Of a DNA stretch of 64,000 nt, positions 52,699 through 64,000 are shown one piece after another (position 1 is the first letter of the stretch; each line of letters opens with the position of its first letter). A program made the position numbers and the translations under genes. Origin of the DNA: Lederbergia lenta NBRC 16444 (GTDB lineage Bacteria; Bacillota; Bacilli; Bacillales; Bacillaceae_C); assembly GCF_001591545.1 (NCBI RefSeq), contig NZ_BCVC01000004.1, forward strand, positions 124,001-188,000, given 5' to 3'. The notes below the pieces were generated by a model, which did no database searches, was not told where the DNA came from, and worked only from the letters and a program-made list of their open reading frames with translations.

Positions 52699-53835
52699 AT
52701 GAATTTTAAGTTAAGTGAAGAGCATGAAATGATTAGGAAAATGGTTCGCGACTTTGCGGAAAAGGAAGTGGCGCCAACAGCGGCAGAACGAGATGAAGAA
52801 GAACGCTTTGATATGGAGCTATTTAAAAAGATGGCTGAACTTGGCCTAACGGGTGTTCCTTGGCCAGAAGAATATGGTGGGATTGGCTGTGATTATTTAG
52901 CGTACTGTATCGCAGTGGAGGAGTTATCTCGCGTATGTGCATCCACTGGGGTGACTCTATCTGCCCATACGTCACTAGCAAGTTGGCCTGTTTTTAAATT
53001 TGGGACGGAAGAACAAAAGCAAAAATATTTAAGACCAATGGCTGAAGGGACAAAGGTAGGTGCTTATGGATTAACGGAGCCCGCGTCAGGATCAGATGCG
53101 GGTGGGATGAAAACATCCGCGCGACTTGATAATGAGAACTATATCTTAAATGGGTCAAAAATATTTATAACAAATGGTGGTATCGCAGATATTTATATTG
53201 TTTTTGCTTTGGCCGATCCAAACGACAAGCAGAGTACAACTGCTTTTATTATTGAAAAGGAATTCGAAGGATTTTCCGTCGGGAAAAAGGAAAGAAAACT
53301 AGGAATCCGATCTTCACCGACAACGGAAATCATTTTTGAAGATTGTAAAGTCCCGCTGGTAAATATGCTTGGAAAGGTGGGAGAAGGTTTTAAAATCGCT
53401 ATGATGACCCTAGATGGTGGCAGAAATGGAATCGCTGCTCAAGCAGTTGGTATTGCACAAGGGGCGCTCGATGCCGCAGTTGTTTATGCCAAAGGGCGAA
53501 AACAATTTGGTAAGCCAATTGTTGATAATCAAGGAATCTCCTTCAAGCTTGCTGACATGGCAACTAGTATAGAAGCTTCTCGTCTTCTCACATACCAAGC
53601 TGCATGGCTCGAATCGGCTGGTCTTCCATATGGAAAGGAATCAGCCATGTCTAAATTAATGGCCGGTGATACTGCTATGAAAGTGACAACCGAGGCAGTG
53701 CAAGTTTTCGGAGGTTACGGCTACACGAAGGACTATCCAGTAGAACGATATATGCGCGATGCGAAAATTACTCAAATTTATGAAGGCACACAAGAAATTC
53801 AAAGACTTGTTATTTCACGAATGCTGACCCAGTAG
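52699..53835 (+). CDS. acdA: Acyl-CoA dehydrogenase, second copy
   Basis: Paralogue of the preceding enzyme, 378 residues, with [27 protein letters not shown] and the catalytic glutamate motif [13 protein letters not shown]. By position (toward rpoE and next to fadF-type genes) it best matches AcdA of B. subtilis. GGGAGG precedes the ATG. Probably feeds electrons through ETF to FadF. Confidence 0.87.
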   Translation: MNFKLSEEHEMIRKMVRDFAEKEVAPTAAERDEEERFDMELFKKMAELGLTGVPWPEEYGGIGCDYLAYCIAVEELSRVCASTGVTLSAHTSLASWPVFKFGTEEQKQKYLRPMAEGTKVGAYGLTEPASGSDAGGMKTSARLDNENYILNGSKIFITNGGIADIYIVFALADPNDKQSTTAFIIEKEFEGFSVGKKERKLGIRSSPTTEIIFEDCKVPLVNMLGKVGEGFKIAMMTLDGGRNGIAAQAVGIAQGALDAAVVYAKGRKQFGKPIVDNQGISFKLADMATSIEASRLLTYQAAWLESAGLPYGKESAMSKLMAGDTAMKVTTEAVQVFGGYGYTKDYPVERYMRDAKITQIYEGTQEIQRLVISRMLTQ

Positions 53836-53862
53836 GTAAAACAGGAAAGTAGGTGGAAAATC

Positions 53863-54498
53863 GTGGAGATGAAAAGAGAAATTCCTGCCACGGTCAAAGA
53901 TCAGGCGCTTATAAAAAAACGGCGTAACCAAATGATCCGAGGTGCAGTATCCCTTTTCAAACAAAAAGGTTTTCATCGGACAACGACGAGAGAAATAGCA
54001 AAAGCATCTGGTTTCAGCATTGGCACATTATATGAATATATTAGGACGAAAGAAGATGTGCTCTATTTAGTATGCGATAGTATTTATGATGAAGTCAGTG
54101 AACGCCTTAACACGATGGAACTTGGTCAGGGAACCATTGCTAGTCTCAAAATAGCAATTGATCATTATTTTAAAGTGATGGATGATATGCGGGATGAAGT
54201 ACTTATCATGTATCAAGAAGCCAAGGCTTTATCAAATGAAGCATTACCCTATGTGTTAAAAAAAGAACTTGAAATGGTTCAAATGTTTGAACGCCTGATC
54301 AAACGGTGTGTGGAACATGATGGGCTAGATTTTAGTAAGGAACATCAATACTTGCTTGCTCAAAACATATTCGTACAAGGACAAATGTGGGGGTTTCGTC
54401 GCTGGGCTTTGAAAAAAACATTTACCATTGATGATTATATTTATCTGCAAACTGATTTGCTTTTGGCAGGAATGGAAGGCTATCAGTCTCAAGCCTAA
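53863..54498 (+). CDS. TetR/AcrR-family regulator of the acyl-CoA cluster
   Basis: One-component repressor, 211 residues. An N-terminal helix-turn-helix (TTTREIAKASGFSIGTLYEYIRTKEDVLYLV) is followed by a helical ligand-binding domain, probably sensing an acyl-CoA. GTG 53863 has AGGTGG 8 bases upstream; ATG 53869 is an alternative. Sitting between the acyl-CoA dehydrogenase and icmF genes, it is the natural candidate for the two operators at 47116 and 49360, although a chromosomal FadR elsewhere could also bind them. Confidence 0.87.
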   Translation: MEMKREIPATVKDQALIKKRRNQMIRGAVSLFKQKGFHRTTTREIAKASGFSIGTLYEYIRTKEDVLYLVCDSIYDEVSERLNTMELGQGTIASLKIAIDHYFKVMDDMRDEVLIMYQEAKALSNEALPYVLKKELEMVQMFERLIKRCVEHDGLDFSKEHQYLLAQNIFVQGQMWGFRRWALKKTFTIDDYIYLQTDLLLAGMEGYQSQA

Positions 54499-54510
54499 AG
54501 GGGGAGAAGG

Positions 54511-57500
54511 ATGAGTACTGTAGAAATTTACAAACCACTTCATCATATTCGTTTCATTACAGCATCTAGTTTATTTGATGGACATGATGCATCGATCAAT
54601 ATTATGCGCAGAATTTTACAAGCAAGTGGTGCGGAAGTGATTCACTTGGGTCATAACCGCTCCGTTGAGGAAATAGTGAACGCAGCCATTCAAGAAGATG
54701 TGCAAGGTATTGCCATTTCTTCCTATCAAGGTGGACATGTGGAATTCTTTAAATATATGTATGACTTGCTAGCTGAAAGAAATGCATCACATATTCGCAT
54801 ATATGGTGGCGGCGGTGGTGTAATTATTCCACGAGAGATAAAGGAATTGCATGAGTATGGGATTGCTAGAATATTTTCATCCCATGATGGACGCAAACAG
54901 GGTCTTCAAGGAATGATCAATTGGATGCTCAAGGAATGCGATGTGCCAGCAAGTCCATTGACAGACGAAATGGAGAGACTTTCCAAAGGCGACCTGCAAG
55001 CTGTGGCAAAATTAATTTCCTTCGTTGAGCGCCGGATAGAATCAGAAAAAGAATCTGAGCTTATTTTAACGCTGAAAAAAATCGCTAGAACAGTGCCAGT
55101 ATTAGGTATTACAGGCACAGGAGGGGCTGGAAAAAGCTCATTAACAGATGAACTCATACGCAGATGTATCAATGAAATGCCGGAGAAAAAGATTGCTATA
55201 TTGTCTGTAGACCCGACAAAACAAAAAACGGGTGGTGCCCTCTTAGGAGACCGGATCCGGATGAATGCCATTTTTTCGCCGCAAGTGTACATGAGAAGTC
55301 TAGCAACGCGAGGATCAAGAAGCGAGTTATCACTTGCGATTAAAGATGCGATACAAATTGTAAAAGCCGCAGGGTTCGATTTAATCATCGTAGAAACGAG
55401 TGGAATTGGGCAGGGAGACGCAGAAGTCACTGAAATTAGCGATATAAGCATGTATGTGATGACAAGTGAGTTTGGAGCACCGTCACAGCTTGAGAAAATT
55501 GACATGATAGATTATGCAGATGTAATCGTAATGAATAAATTTGAACGAAAGGGCTCTGAGGATGCGAGGAACCAAGTACGCAAGCAATACCAGCGAAGTC
55601 ATTTGCTATTTGAAGCGGCGCTTGAAGATATGCCTGTTTATGGCACAATTGCAAGTCAGTTCAATGATCCAGGAACGAATGCACTCTACGCAGCACTTAT
55701 TGAAATATTGAATGAAAAAACAGGTGAGAATTGGCCTGTTTCTGTTATGGAAAAGGAACGGGTGAAAAAACAAAATGTGATTATCCCAAATAGTCGACAG
55801 CATTATTTGCGAGAAATTGCAGATAGTGTTCGTCGTTATCATAAAGAAACAGAGGAACAAGTTCAGGTGGCTCGAAGGATATTTCAACTTGAAGGCGCAT
55901 TGATTATTGCTAAAGAAACGGATGCCTCTATAGTAGATGAGCTACAATCGATGAAAGATAAAATCGAGGAAAAGCTTACATTTACTTCGAAAAAAGTGCT
56001 TGCTGAATGGAATGCCACGAAGGAAAAATATGCAGGTAAGCGCTTTGTGACAAAAGTTCGCGATCACGAAGTGTTGACCGAGCTGACTTCATTGAGTCTT
56101 TCTGGTATTGCAATTTCCAAAGTAGCACTGCCAAAATACGAAGATTATGGAGAAATTTTAAAATGGATTTATAAAGAGAATGTACCAGGCTCCTTCCCAT
56201 ATACCGCAGGAGTCTTTCCTTTTAAACGCCAAGGGGAGGATCCGAAACGCCAATTTGCCGGTGAAGGGACACCTGACCGAACAAATCGTCGCTTTCATTA
56301 CCTATCTAAAGATGATGAGGCGAAGCGGCTGAGCACAGCCTTTGATTCAGTAACTTTATATGGGGAAGATCCTAATCACAGACCTGACATTTATGGGAAA
56401 GTCGGAGAAAGCGGTGTGAGTATTTGCACATTAGATGATATGGAGAAGCTCTTCGCTGGATTTGACCTATGTGCTCCATCTACATCTGTCTCCATGACAA
56501 TTAATGGTCCAGCTCCGATTATTCTAGCAATGTTTCTGAACACGGCAATTGCCCAACAAGAGAGAGTGACAGCAGCAAAATTAGGGAGAAAACTAACTGC
56601 GGAAGAATATACAGAAGTAAAGGCACATACGTTAAAAACAGTTCGCGGCACGGTCCAAGCTGATATTTTAAAAGAGGATCAAGGGCAGAATACATGCATT
56701 TTCTCGACAGAGTTTGCACTAAGAATGATGGGCGATATTCAGCAGTATTTTATCGATCAACAAATCCGGAATTATTATTCTGTTTCTATTTCGGGCTACC
56801 ATATTGCAGAGGCAGGGGCGAATCCTGTTTCCCAACTCGCGTTTACACTCGCCAATGGTTTTACCTATGTTGAGTATTATTTAAGCCGCGGTATGGATAT
56901 AAATGAGTTTGCGCCAAATCTTTCGTTTTTCTTCTCAAATGGACTTGATCCAGAATATACGGTGATTGGCAGGGTAGCTCGAAGAATTTGGGCAACGACG
57001 ATGCGCGATAAATACGGGGCGAATGAACGTAGTCAAAAGTTAAAATACCATGTACAAACTTCTGGCAGATCGTTACACGCACAAGAAATAAATTTTAATG
57101 ATATTCGTACAACTCTTCAAGCTTTGATGGCGTTGCAGGATAATTGCAACTCACTCCATACGAATGCGTATGACGAAGCGATAACAACCCCAACAGAAGA
57201 ATCTGTAAGACGAGCGATGGCGATTCAGATGATCATTATGAAAGAACAAGGCTTGTTAAAAAATGAAAATCCATTACAAGGATCATTCATTATTGAAGAG
57301 CTGACTGATCTAGTAGAAGAGGCTGTTTTACAAGAATTTGAACGGCTGGATGATCGTGGTGGTGTGTTAGGTTCAATGGAAAGCCAATATCAACGGGGGA
57401 AAATTCAAGAAGAATCGATGCATTATGAAATGCTCAAGCATTCTGGAAAGCTTCCAATTGTTGGAGTGAATACCTATTTGAATCAGAACCCGCCATCTGA

Positions 57501-57750
57501 GGAAAGCATGGATCATATTGAACTTGCTCGGGCAACAAAAGAGGAAAAGGATACACAGATAGATAATTTGCAGAAATTTCACAAACAGCACAAAGATCAA
57601 GTGGACAATGCATTACAGCAATTAAAGGAAACTGCAGTGAGCGGTGGAAATATTTTTGAAGAGTTGATGGAAACAACGAAAACCGCAAGTCTTGGTCAGA
57701 TTACGCATTCGCTGTACGAAGTAGGTGGGCAATATCGCCGCAATATGTAA
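54511..57750 (+). CDS. icmF: Fused isobutyryl-CoA mutase IcmF (B12-dependent)
   Basis: Adenosylcobalamin enzyme that interconverts isobutyryl-CoA and n-butyryl-CoA (often also pivalyl/isovaleryl-CoA), with its own GTPase chaperone. Order: B12-binding domain (residues 10-145, [13 protein letters not shown] with the lower-ligand histidine, and YGGGGGVI), MeaB-like G domain (about 185-410, Walker [12 protein letters not shown] and [19 protein letters not shown]), linker, then the large mutase TIM-barrel domain (about 540-1079, [27 protein letters not shown] split). 1079 residues, full length. It lets valine-derived isobutyryl-CoA enter the butyrate pathway encoded upstream. The B12 uptake operon lies 7 kb upstream. 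Confidence 0.95.
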   Translation: MSTVEIYKPLHHIRFITASSLFDGHDASINIMRRILQASGAEVIHLGHNRSVEEIVNAAIQEDVQGIAISSYQGGHVEFFKYMYDLLAERNASHIRIYGGGGGVIIPREIKELHEYGIARIFSSHDGRKQGLQGMINWMLKECDVPASPLTDEMERLSKGDLQAVAKLISFVERRIESEKESELILTLKKIARTVPVLGITGTGGAGKSSLTDELIRRCINEMPEKKIAILSVDPTKQKTGGALLGDRIRMNAIFSPQVYMRSLATRGSRSELSLAIKDAIQIVKAAGFDLIIVETSGIGQGDAEVTEISDISMYVMTSEFGAPSQLEKIDMIDYADVIVMNKFERKGSEDARNQVRKQYQRSHLLFEAALEDMPVYGTIASQFNDPGTNALYAALIEILNEKTGENWPVSVMEKERVKKQNVIIPNSRQHYLREIADSVRRYHKETEEQVQVARRIFQLEGALIIAKETDASIVDELQSMKDKIEEKLTFTSKKVLAEWNATKEKYAGKRFVTKVRDHEVLTELTSLSLSGIAISKVALPKYEDYGEILKWIYKENVPGSFPYTAGVFPFKRQGEDPKRQFAGEGTPDRTNRRFHYLSKDDEAKRLSTAFDSVTLYGEDPNHRPDIYGKVGESGVSICTLDDMEKLFAGFDLCAPSTSVSMTINGPAPIILAMFLNTAIAQQERVTAAKLGRKLTAEEYTEVKAHTLKTVRGTVQADILKEDQGQNTCIFSTEFALRMMGDIQQYFIDQQIRNYYSVSISGYHIAEAGANPVSQLAFTLANGFTYVEYYLSRGMDINEFAPNLSFFFSNGLDPEYTVIGRVARRIWATTMRDKYGANERSQKLKYHVQTSGRSLHAQEINFNDIRTTLQALMALQDNCNSLHTNAYDEAITTPTEESVRRAMAIQMIIMKEQGLLKNENPLQGSFIIEELTDLVEEAVLQEFERLDDRGGVLGSMESQYQRGKIQEESMHYEMLKHSGKLPIVGVNTYLNQNPPSEESMDHIELARATKEEKDTQIDNLQKFHKQHKDQVDNALQQLKETAVSGGNIFEELMETTKTASLGQITHSLYEVGGQYRRNM

Positions 57751-57906
57751 ATGAAAGTACTTTTTTCTTCTTTCTGAGTTTACGCTTTTTTAATACATTG
57801 TATGTAGCCGAAACTATATCTTTTTTAGGTGTTGTATATTCCTAGTGGAAAATTTCCGCAGTGCAGTTTACAATGAAACAAAAGCGTGAAGACAGGAAGT
57901 GGACAA

Positions 57907-58107
57907 ATGAAAATAATGCTTGTATTAATAAGCAGTTTTTTCGTGATCGCTGCTAGCCTTTTCTTATACCAGAAATCGCTCGGTTCTATCCCATTCTTAC
58001 TGATTTCTTTTATGCTTTTTTATTTAGTACCCCGAAAACCCTCTAAATCTAACACCAAAACTGGTGAAAATGTGACTGAAAAAGCTTGCTCAGAAGAAAT
58101 CAAATAA
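57907..58107 (+). CDS. Small membrane protein of unknown function
   Basis: 66 residues: two hydrophobic segments (about residues 2-20 and 27-43) and a polar, charged tail rich in K, S, T and E. Not recognised. GGAAGTGG lies 5-6 bases before the ATG. It stands alone between icmF and a dispersed repeat. Confidence 0.55.
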   Translation: MKIMLVLISSFFVIAASLFLYQKSLGSIPFLLISFMLFYLVPRKPSKSNTKTGENVTEKACSEEIK

Positions 58108-58227
58108 TAAATGGCGGTAAACAGTAGCATAAATGAAACTAATTTGTTTATAATGTTGAAGATGGTTTTTAATAAGTAAGGGCCTATGCGAAAAGAGAGT
58201 ATAATTTTTTATTGCTTTAATGCTCTG

Positions 58228-58438
58228 TCTAGCTCCAGCACCCGACGACTAGCAAACTTCAGAATTCTTCCTACGATAAGTCAACATCGGCTCGCCTTTC
58301 AGGCTTACCGTGTTTCCTATATCTCGTACGAAAGAATAAGGTTTCTCGACTAAAACCGCCACGTCCTGTGGCAACGTCGACGCACCCACTTCCTGCGGGC
58401 GCAGTTTGTACGTCGTTAAACGGGCGCTTATGCTTTTC
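58228..58438 (-). repeat. Dispersed palindromic element, most complete copy
   Basis: Read on the minus strand it starts GAAAAGCATAAGCGCCCG and ends GGGTGCTGGAGCTAGACA, about 211 bases. It carries all blocks: CGTACAAACTGCGCCCGCAG, GTCGACGTTGCCACAGGACG, GGTTTTAGTCGAGAAACC, CGAGATATAGGAAACACGG, TAAGCCTGAAAGGCGAGCC, GATGTTGACTTATCGTAGG and GAATTCTGAAGTTTGCTAG. It fills most of the gap between the small membrane gene and rpoE; no ORF of note. Confidence 0.82.
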
Positions 58439-58480
58439 TTAACGCCTTTTGATTATAAAGAATGAAGGGATGTGCGATTT

Positions 58481-59038
58481 TTGAAATTGCCGCAGCTGTC
58501 CAAAGAACAACGTAGTGAAATGTCTTTTATTGAAGTAGCAAAGTATATTTTTGATGAAAAAAGAGAAGCAATGCCATTTAATGAGTTAGTCGCTGAGATT
58601 GGGAAATTACTAGAACTTCCGGAGAAACAACTTCGTCAACGGATGCTCCAATTTTATACGGACATTAATATTGATGGCCAATTTATTTCGCTAGGAGAAA
58701 ATCGCTGGGGATTACGTGATTGGTATCCGTTTGATCAAATCGAAGAAGAGATAATCATTCCCGTGAAGCCGAAGAAGAAAAAGGCGAAAAAAGCGGCAAT
58801 TGTTGAAGATGATGATTTGGAATTAGACGATGAAGATTATGATCTTGAAGAAGACGATCTTGATGATGAGGATGAAGAGGAAGAAGATGAAAGCTTGGAG
58901 GCTTTACGTGAAGCGGAAGCCGAAGATGATGATTTAGTAGATGACGAATTCGAGATTGAAGAAGATGAAGTCGAAGAACTAGACATTGATGAAGAAGATG
59001 AAGAAGATGAGGAAGACGAAGAAGAGGAAGAGAAATAA
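58481..59038 (+). CDS. rpoE: RNA polymerase delta subunit RpoE
   Basis: Gram-positive RNA polymerase accessory factor that speeds recycling and promotes promoter selectivity. The folded N-terminal HARE-type domain (about residues 5-90, EVAKYIFDEKREAMPFNELV) is followed by a lysine patch (KPKKKKAKKAA) and a very acidic disordered tail of D and E to the end. The TTG at 58481 is chosen with GAAGGGA 10 bases upstream; GTG 58472 is too close to it. 185 residues. Confidence 0.92.
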   Translation: MKLPQLSKEQRSEMSFIEVAKYIFDEKREAMPFNELVAEIGKLLELPEKQLRQRMLQFYTDINIDGQFISLGENRWGLRDWYPFDQIEEEIIIPVKPKKKKAKKAAIVEDDDLELDDEDYDLEEDDLDDEDEEEEDESLEALREAEAEDDDLVDDEFEIEEDEVEELDIDEEDEEDEEDEEEEEK

Positions 59039-59044
59039 TCCCTC

Positions 59045-60809
<1,765 letters not shown>

Positions 60810-60879
60810 AGAAAAGCAGAAGTTTGGCTTCCCAGATAAGTAACTTTCAAAGAAACTTATAATTTTTTACGGATGTGAA

Positions 60880-60918
60880 AAGGACCAACTCCTCTTTTGG
60901 GAGTTGGTCCTTCTTTTT
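60880..60918. terminator. Terminator between pyrG and ywjG
   Basis: AAGGACCAACTCC pairs with GGAGTTGGTCCTT, followed by CTTTTT. The genes on each side converge on it. Confidence 0.88.
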
Positions 60919-60923
60919 AATTA

Positions 60924-61445
60924 TCACTCATATTCTTCTAAAATTTCCTCGAGTGTAAACTTTAATGCAAAATAAATATATAAAGCTGTCATAGAGGAAG
61001 GAAATCCGATCCGACTTCCGTCTTCGGTAGGAAGTAATGGTCTGAGTAAATGTGTGTTAATATGTACATCGGAGAGTTCGGCTAATCGTGATACTTCATC
61101 ACTTTTCTCTCCGGAAACAACGACGAAAGGTACTCCTTTTTCTACAAGTGTCTCTCCAAGTTTTACCGCTTCATCATCCGTTGAGAACCTCGTGAATATA
61201 ACAACCCTATCTGCTGGCGATAACGAGGTATCAGCCTCTAATCGCATCGCGTGTTTTAACGGTTCAGCACCATGCAACGCTTCATAAGATACACTTTCCA
61301 TTTCGCGAAAACCTTTTATATAAATATAGCCATCTCCAACAGGAGCTTGTGCCAATAACCTAGCTCCATCCTCCATTTGAAACTGCTCTTTGTCGAAAAC
61401 GCGTTTAAATAATCCAGTTAACTGTGTAGTAAACATTTTTAACAT
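60924..61445 (-). CDS. ywjG: DUF2529 family protein YwjG
   Basis: A 173-residue cytoplasmic protein of unknown function with a SIS-like alpha/beta look (RVVIFTRFSTDDEAVKLGETL, GVPFVVVSGEKSD). Conserved between pyrG and spo0F in bacilli, as here. AAGGAG lies 7 bases before the ATG. It is divergent from spo0F. Confidence 0.85.
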   Translation of the reverse strand: MLKMFTTQLTGLFKRVFDKEQFQMEDGARLLAQAPVGDGYIYIKGFREMESVSYEALHGAEPLKHAMRLEADTSLSPADRVVIFTRFSTDDEAVKLGETLVEKGVPFVVVSGEKSDEVSRLAELSDVHINTHLLRPLLPTEDGSRIGFPSSMTALYIYFALKFTLEEILEEYE

Positions 61446-61548
61446 ATGAATGCTCCTTTTTAATCCGATATAATCATTATACTTCTTGCTTCGTTTGAAA
61501 AAAAGAGATACCCATTTCAGGCTTGTTAAAAAAGATCGTCACTCAATT

Positions 61549-61578
61549 AAAGGAAATTTGATTAAATATGTGGAATGT
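61549..61578 (+). promoter_or_regulatory. Sigma-H promoter of spo0F
   Basis: AAAGGAAAT (61549-61557), 12 bases, then GTGGAATGT (61570-61578). This matches the sigma-H pattern RnAGGAwWW-N11-12-RnnGAATww with one deviation. In B. subtilis spo0F has a sigma-H promoter. No clear Spo0A box (TGTCGAA) was found beside it. Confidence 0.72.
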
Positions 61579-61663
61579 ATACTAAGAGATAGGACTATAA
61601 AATATAAATTTCGGCTAGAAAGGGTAGAATTTTTTAAAATGTAATATGTAGAGGGGGAAAACG

Positions 61664-62038
61664 ATGTCCGAGAAAATTTTAGTTGTCGATGATCAACTAG
61701 GTATTCGAATTTTATTAAACGAGATTTTGCAAAAAGAAGGCTATCAAACTTTTCAAGCAGCTAATGGATTGCAAGCGCTCGACATACTCGAAAAACATGC
61801 ACCAGACCTCGTATTACTTGATATGAAAATTCCGGGTATGGATGGACTGGAAATATTAAAAAGAATGAAAAAAAAGGAACCAGATATTCGAGTAATTATT
61901 ATGACAGCTTATGGAGAGTTGGAAATGATTGAATCATCAAATAAATTGGGAGCGCTTGCTCACTTCCCGAAACCATTTGATATTGAGGAAATCCGCCAAG
62001 CTGTTAAAAAGTATTTACCGGTGAAGACAGATTTATAA
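61664..62038 (+). CDS. spo0F: Sporulation phosphorelay response regulator Spo0F
   Basis: Single-domain response regulator that takes phosphate from sporulation kinases and passes it to Spo0B. 124 residues. Acidic pocket [12 protein letters not shown], phospho-aspartate in [13 protein letters not shown] at residue 53, switch threonine in IIMTAYGE, and KPFDI. Very close to the B. subtilis protein throughout. GAGGGGG precedes the ATG. Confidence 0.97.
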   Translation: MSEKILVVDDQLGIRILLNEILQKEGYQTFQAANGLQALDILEKHAPDLVLLDMKIPGMDGLEILKRMKKKEPDIRVIIMTAYGELEMIESSNKLGALAHFPKPFDIEEIRQAVKKYLPVKTDL

Positions 62039-62057
62039 TAGTATACGTAAACCAACT

Positions 62058-62110
62058 AAATGAAAAATAAATGTAATCGTTCTATAAAACTACACATTTA
62101 TTTTTCATTT
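62058..62110 (+). terminator. AT-rich hairpin after spo0F
   Basis: Perfect 17-base arms, AAATGAAAAATAAATGT and ACATTTATTTTTCATTT, with a 19-base loop. Too AT-rich for a classical terminator but placed 20 bases after the stop. Confidence 0.55.
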
Positions 62111-62166
62111 AATGTGTGGATGTAATGTTTTTTTAAAATAATTTTTATATAAGAATTGCTTAAAAG

Positions 62167-62180
62167 TGAAAACGTTAACA
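62167..62180 (+). promoter_or_regulatory. Perfect cre (CcpA) site upstream of fbaA
   Basis: TGAAAACGTTAACA fits every position of TGWAARCGYTWNCW. A TATAAT (62200-62205) follows 20 bases later, so CcpA would bind just upstream of or at the -35 region, which could mean activation. A second, degenerate AAGCGCT palindrome lies at about 62201-62217. Confidence 0.7.
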
Positions 62181-62420
62181 AGTCTTTGGTTATACATAGT
62201 ATAATAAGCGCTATTATTTCGACAAAAACTTTTTGTGAATAGTGAATGTATAATTAGTACATTCAGCTCGTTTATTTTTTGAAAAAAACTGACTTACATA
62301 ATTGGTAATGCTAAGATGAATTTGATATGATAAGTAGGAAAAAGGTCCAAGACCAGAAATGGTGAAGGATATAGCAATGCACACATCTTTGTGCAGTCCA
62401 TCTCGAAGGAGGAAAAAGTA

Positions 62421-63284
62421 ATGCCTTTAGTTTCTATGACTGAAATGCTGAATAAAGCAAAAGAAGAAAAATATGCAGTTGGTCAGTTTAACTTGAACAA
62501 CCTTGAGTTCACTCAAGCAATCCTACAAGCGGCGGAAGAAGAAAAATCGCCGGTGATTCTAGGTGTATCTGAAGGTGCTGCACGTTATATGGGCGGCTTC
62601 AAATTAGTCGTTAAAATGGTTGAAGCATTGATGGAGGAATATGGTACAACAGTTCCTGTCGCTATTCATCTAGACCACGGATCAAGCTTTGAAGCTTGTG
62701 CAAAAGCAATCGATGCTGGATTCACTTCAGTTATGATTGACGGATCTCATTATCCGCTTGACGAAAACATTGAGCTTACGAAGAAAGTAGTCGAACTTGC
62801 TCATATCCTTGGTGTTTCTGTTGAGGCCGAACTTGGACGCATTGGCGGACAAGAAGACGATCTATCTGTTGACGAAGCAGATGCTTCTTATGCAATTCCT
62901 GAAGAGTGTGATCGTTTAGTTCGAGAAACTGGCGTTGACTGCTTCGCACCTGCATTAGGTTCTGTACACGGTCCATATAAAGGAGAACCAAATCTTGGTT
63001 TCGATCGTATGGAAGAAGTAATGAACTTAACAGGGATTCCACTCGTTCTTCACGGTGGGACAGGCATTCCAACAAAAGATATCCAACGCGCTATCTCCCT
63101 TGGAACTGCAAAAATTAATGTAAATACAGAAAACCAAATCTCTTCTGCTAAACGTGTTCGTGAAGTGTTGGCAGATTTACCTGAAGAATATGATCCGCGT
63201 AAATACCTTGGACCTGCTCGCGATGCGATCAAAGAGACGGTTATTGGGAAAATGCGTGAATTTGGTTCATCTAACAAAGCTTAA
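62421..63284 (+). CDS. fbaA: Class II fructose-bisphosphate aldolase
   Basis: Cleaves fructose 1,6-bisphosphate in glycolysis; zinc enzyme. Zinc/catalytic motifs: [11 protein letters not shown] (His and catalytic Asp), [22 protein letters not shown] and LHGGTGIP, plus NVNTENQ. 287 residues from the ATG at 62421, which has AAGGAGG 8 bases upstream. Gene order spo0F-fbaA-murA2 is as in B. subtilis. Confidence 0.96.
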   Translation: MPLVSMTEMLNKAKEEKYAVGQFNLNNLEFTQAILQAAEEEKSPVILGVSEGAARYMGGFKLVVKMVEALMEEYGTTVPVAIHLDHGSSFEACAKAIDAGFTSVMIDGSHYPLDENIELTKKVVELAHILGVSVEAELGRIGGQEDDLSVDEADASYAIPEECDRLVRETGVDCFAPALGSVHGPYKGEPNLGFDRMEEVMNLTGIPLVLHGGTGIPTKDIQRAISLGTAKINVNTENQISSAKRVREVLADLPEEYDPRKYLGPARDAIKETVIGKMREFGSSNKA

Positions 63285-63329
63285 ACACTGAATATGTAGT
63301 TGTGGTAAAGAGTAAACCACTAGAACAGG

Positions 63330-63362
63330 AACCGTCCTAATAAATTTGGGCGGTTTCCCTTC
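63330..63362 (+). terminator. Terminator after fbaA
   Basis: AACCGTCC pairs with GGGCGGTT (one wobble) around a 10-base loop, followed by TCCCTTC. The T run is poor. Confidence 0.55.
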
Positions 63363-63550
63363 ATTCATTAGATCAAAGTCAAAAATCCTCACATTCATTT
63401 ATAAAATGATATAAAACCTTACAATAAATTAAATAAACTTTAAGGATGTCTACATGTTTCGAGTGATTTCGTATATAATAATTGGTAAAATGCCATTCCT
63501 TTTATAAAAATTGGATTTTTTATCCAAGTGGGCAAGAAAGGAAGTCGAAA

Positions 63551-64000
63551 ATGGAAAAGCTTAATATTGCGGGCGGTTACCCATTAAAAGGGACAATCAA
63601 AGTAAGCGGTGCAAAAAATAGTGCAGTTGCTTTGATCCCTGCTACAATCCTGGCTGAGTCTCCTGTAACGATAGAAGGTCTTCCAGATATATCTGATGTT
63701 CATACGCTACGTGGACTGCTTGAGGAAATCGGCGGAGATGTTTCTTTTGATAATGGAGAAATGGAAGTTGATCCGAGTAGAATGATCTCCATGCCTCTTC
63801 CAAATGGAAAGGTGAAGAAACTTCGTGCTTCCTATTATTTAATGGGTGCGATGCTTGGCCGATTTAAAAAAGCAGTGATTGGTCTGCCAGGAGGCTGCCA
63901 TTTAGGACCTCGCCCGATTGACCAACATATAAAAGGGTTTGAAGCCCTTGGTGCAAAAGTTACGAATGAACAAGGTGCCATTTATTTACGTGCCGATGAA
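63551..64000 (+). CDS. murA2: UDP-N-acetylglucosamine 1-carboxyvinyltransferase 2 (3' end missing)
   Basis: Transfers enolpyruvate from PEP to UDP-GlcNAc, the first committed step of peptidoglycan synthesis. Only the first 150 residues are in the window: [25 protein letters not shown] (split; catalytic Lys in AKNSA) and [15 protein letters not shown] with the PEP/fosfomycin-reactive Cys. The [15 protein letters not shown] segment and the place behind fbaA point to the MurAB/MurZ paralogue of bacilli. AAAGGAAG precedes the ATG; a TATAAT lies at 63474-63479. The frame is open to the window end. Confidence 0.95.
   Translation, partial: MEKLNIAGGYPLKGTIKVSGAKNSAVALIPATILAESPVTIEGLPDISDVHTLRGLLEEIGGDVSFDNGEMEVDPSRMISMPLPNGKVKKLRASYYLMGAMLGRFKKAVIGLPGGCHLGPRPIDQHIKGFEALGAKVTNEQGAIYLRADE

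Noticed and set aside
54906-55505. 199-codon minus-strand ORF inside icmF
   Set aside because: Antisense to the IcmF G domain; low-complexity and unsupported by a ribosome-binding site.
61579-61663. Spo0A box upstream of spo0F
   Set aside because: The nearest candidate (complement of TTTCGGC) matches only 5 of 7 positions of TGTCGAA.

Overview
The window is AT-rich chromosomal DNA from an endospore-forming member of the Bacillaceae. The support is direct: a small acid-soluble spore protein L gene, gerQ, rsfA and spo0F, plus bacillithiol (bshB2) and coproheme-pathway (hemQ) genes. The order ung-ywdI-ywdK-gerQ-hemQ-pta-lipL-rsfA-ywfO-ywgA-ywhB-ywhC-ywhD-pbpG-ywiB-argS-cls, then fadF/acyl-CoA dehydrogenases-rpoE-pyrG-ywjG-spo0F-fbaA-murA2, follows the ywd-to-ywj segment of the Bacillus subtilis chromosome as I recall it. 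I cannot name the species. I see no rRNA, tRNA, prophage, transposase or CRISPR array.

Region 1-15 kb is mostly accessory: the end of a sucrose PTS gene with its sucrose-6-phosphate hydrolase, a long RecQ helicase, a BCCT osmolyte transporter, a HAD phosphatase, sspL, a maltose/galactoside-type acetyltransferase, a LacI regulator with a 20-bp palindromic operator, a sugar-phosphate isomerase-like TIM barrel, bshB2-yojF, pdxK and an M20 peptidase. Region 15-26 kb holds an RsgA-type GTPase behind a structured leader with a 22-codon ORF, a two-component system followed by a LanFEG-like ABC transporter, a second ABC exporter next to a LytTR regulator fused to an inactivated ABC domain, and membrane proteins of unknown or poorly known role.

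Region 27-43 kb is the conserved housekeeping block (DNA repair, spore coat, heme, acetyl phosphate, lipoylation, cell wall, arginyl-tRNA synthetase, cardiolipin). Region 43-58 kb joins a cobalamin-riboswitch-controlled B12 uptake operon to a short-chain acyl-CoA degradation cluster that ends in icmF, a B12-dependent fused isobutyryl-CoA mutase. B12 import and its consumer are therefore neighbours. Two TetR/FadR-type operators lie in front of the cluster's first two genes, and a TetR gene lies inside it. Region 58-64 kb is rpoE, pyrG (with a GGGC-start CTP-sensing attenuator), ywjG, spo0F (with a sigma-H promoter), fbaA (with a perfect cre site) and the start of murA2.

The least explained features are two arrays of a 21-bp-period repeat (core resembling ACGGCCAGTAAA), both lying between convergent genes (recQ/opuD and argS/cls). 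Next come the possible four-segment attenuator in front of rsgA and a modular dispersed palindromic element of about 105-215 bp present in at least seven places. Two genes have a good ribosome-binding site followed only by ATA/ATT/ATC codons.
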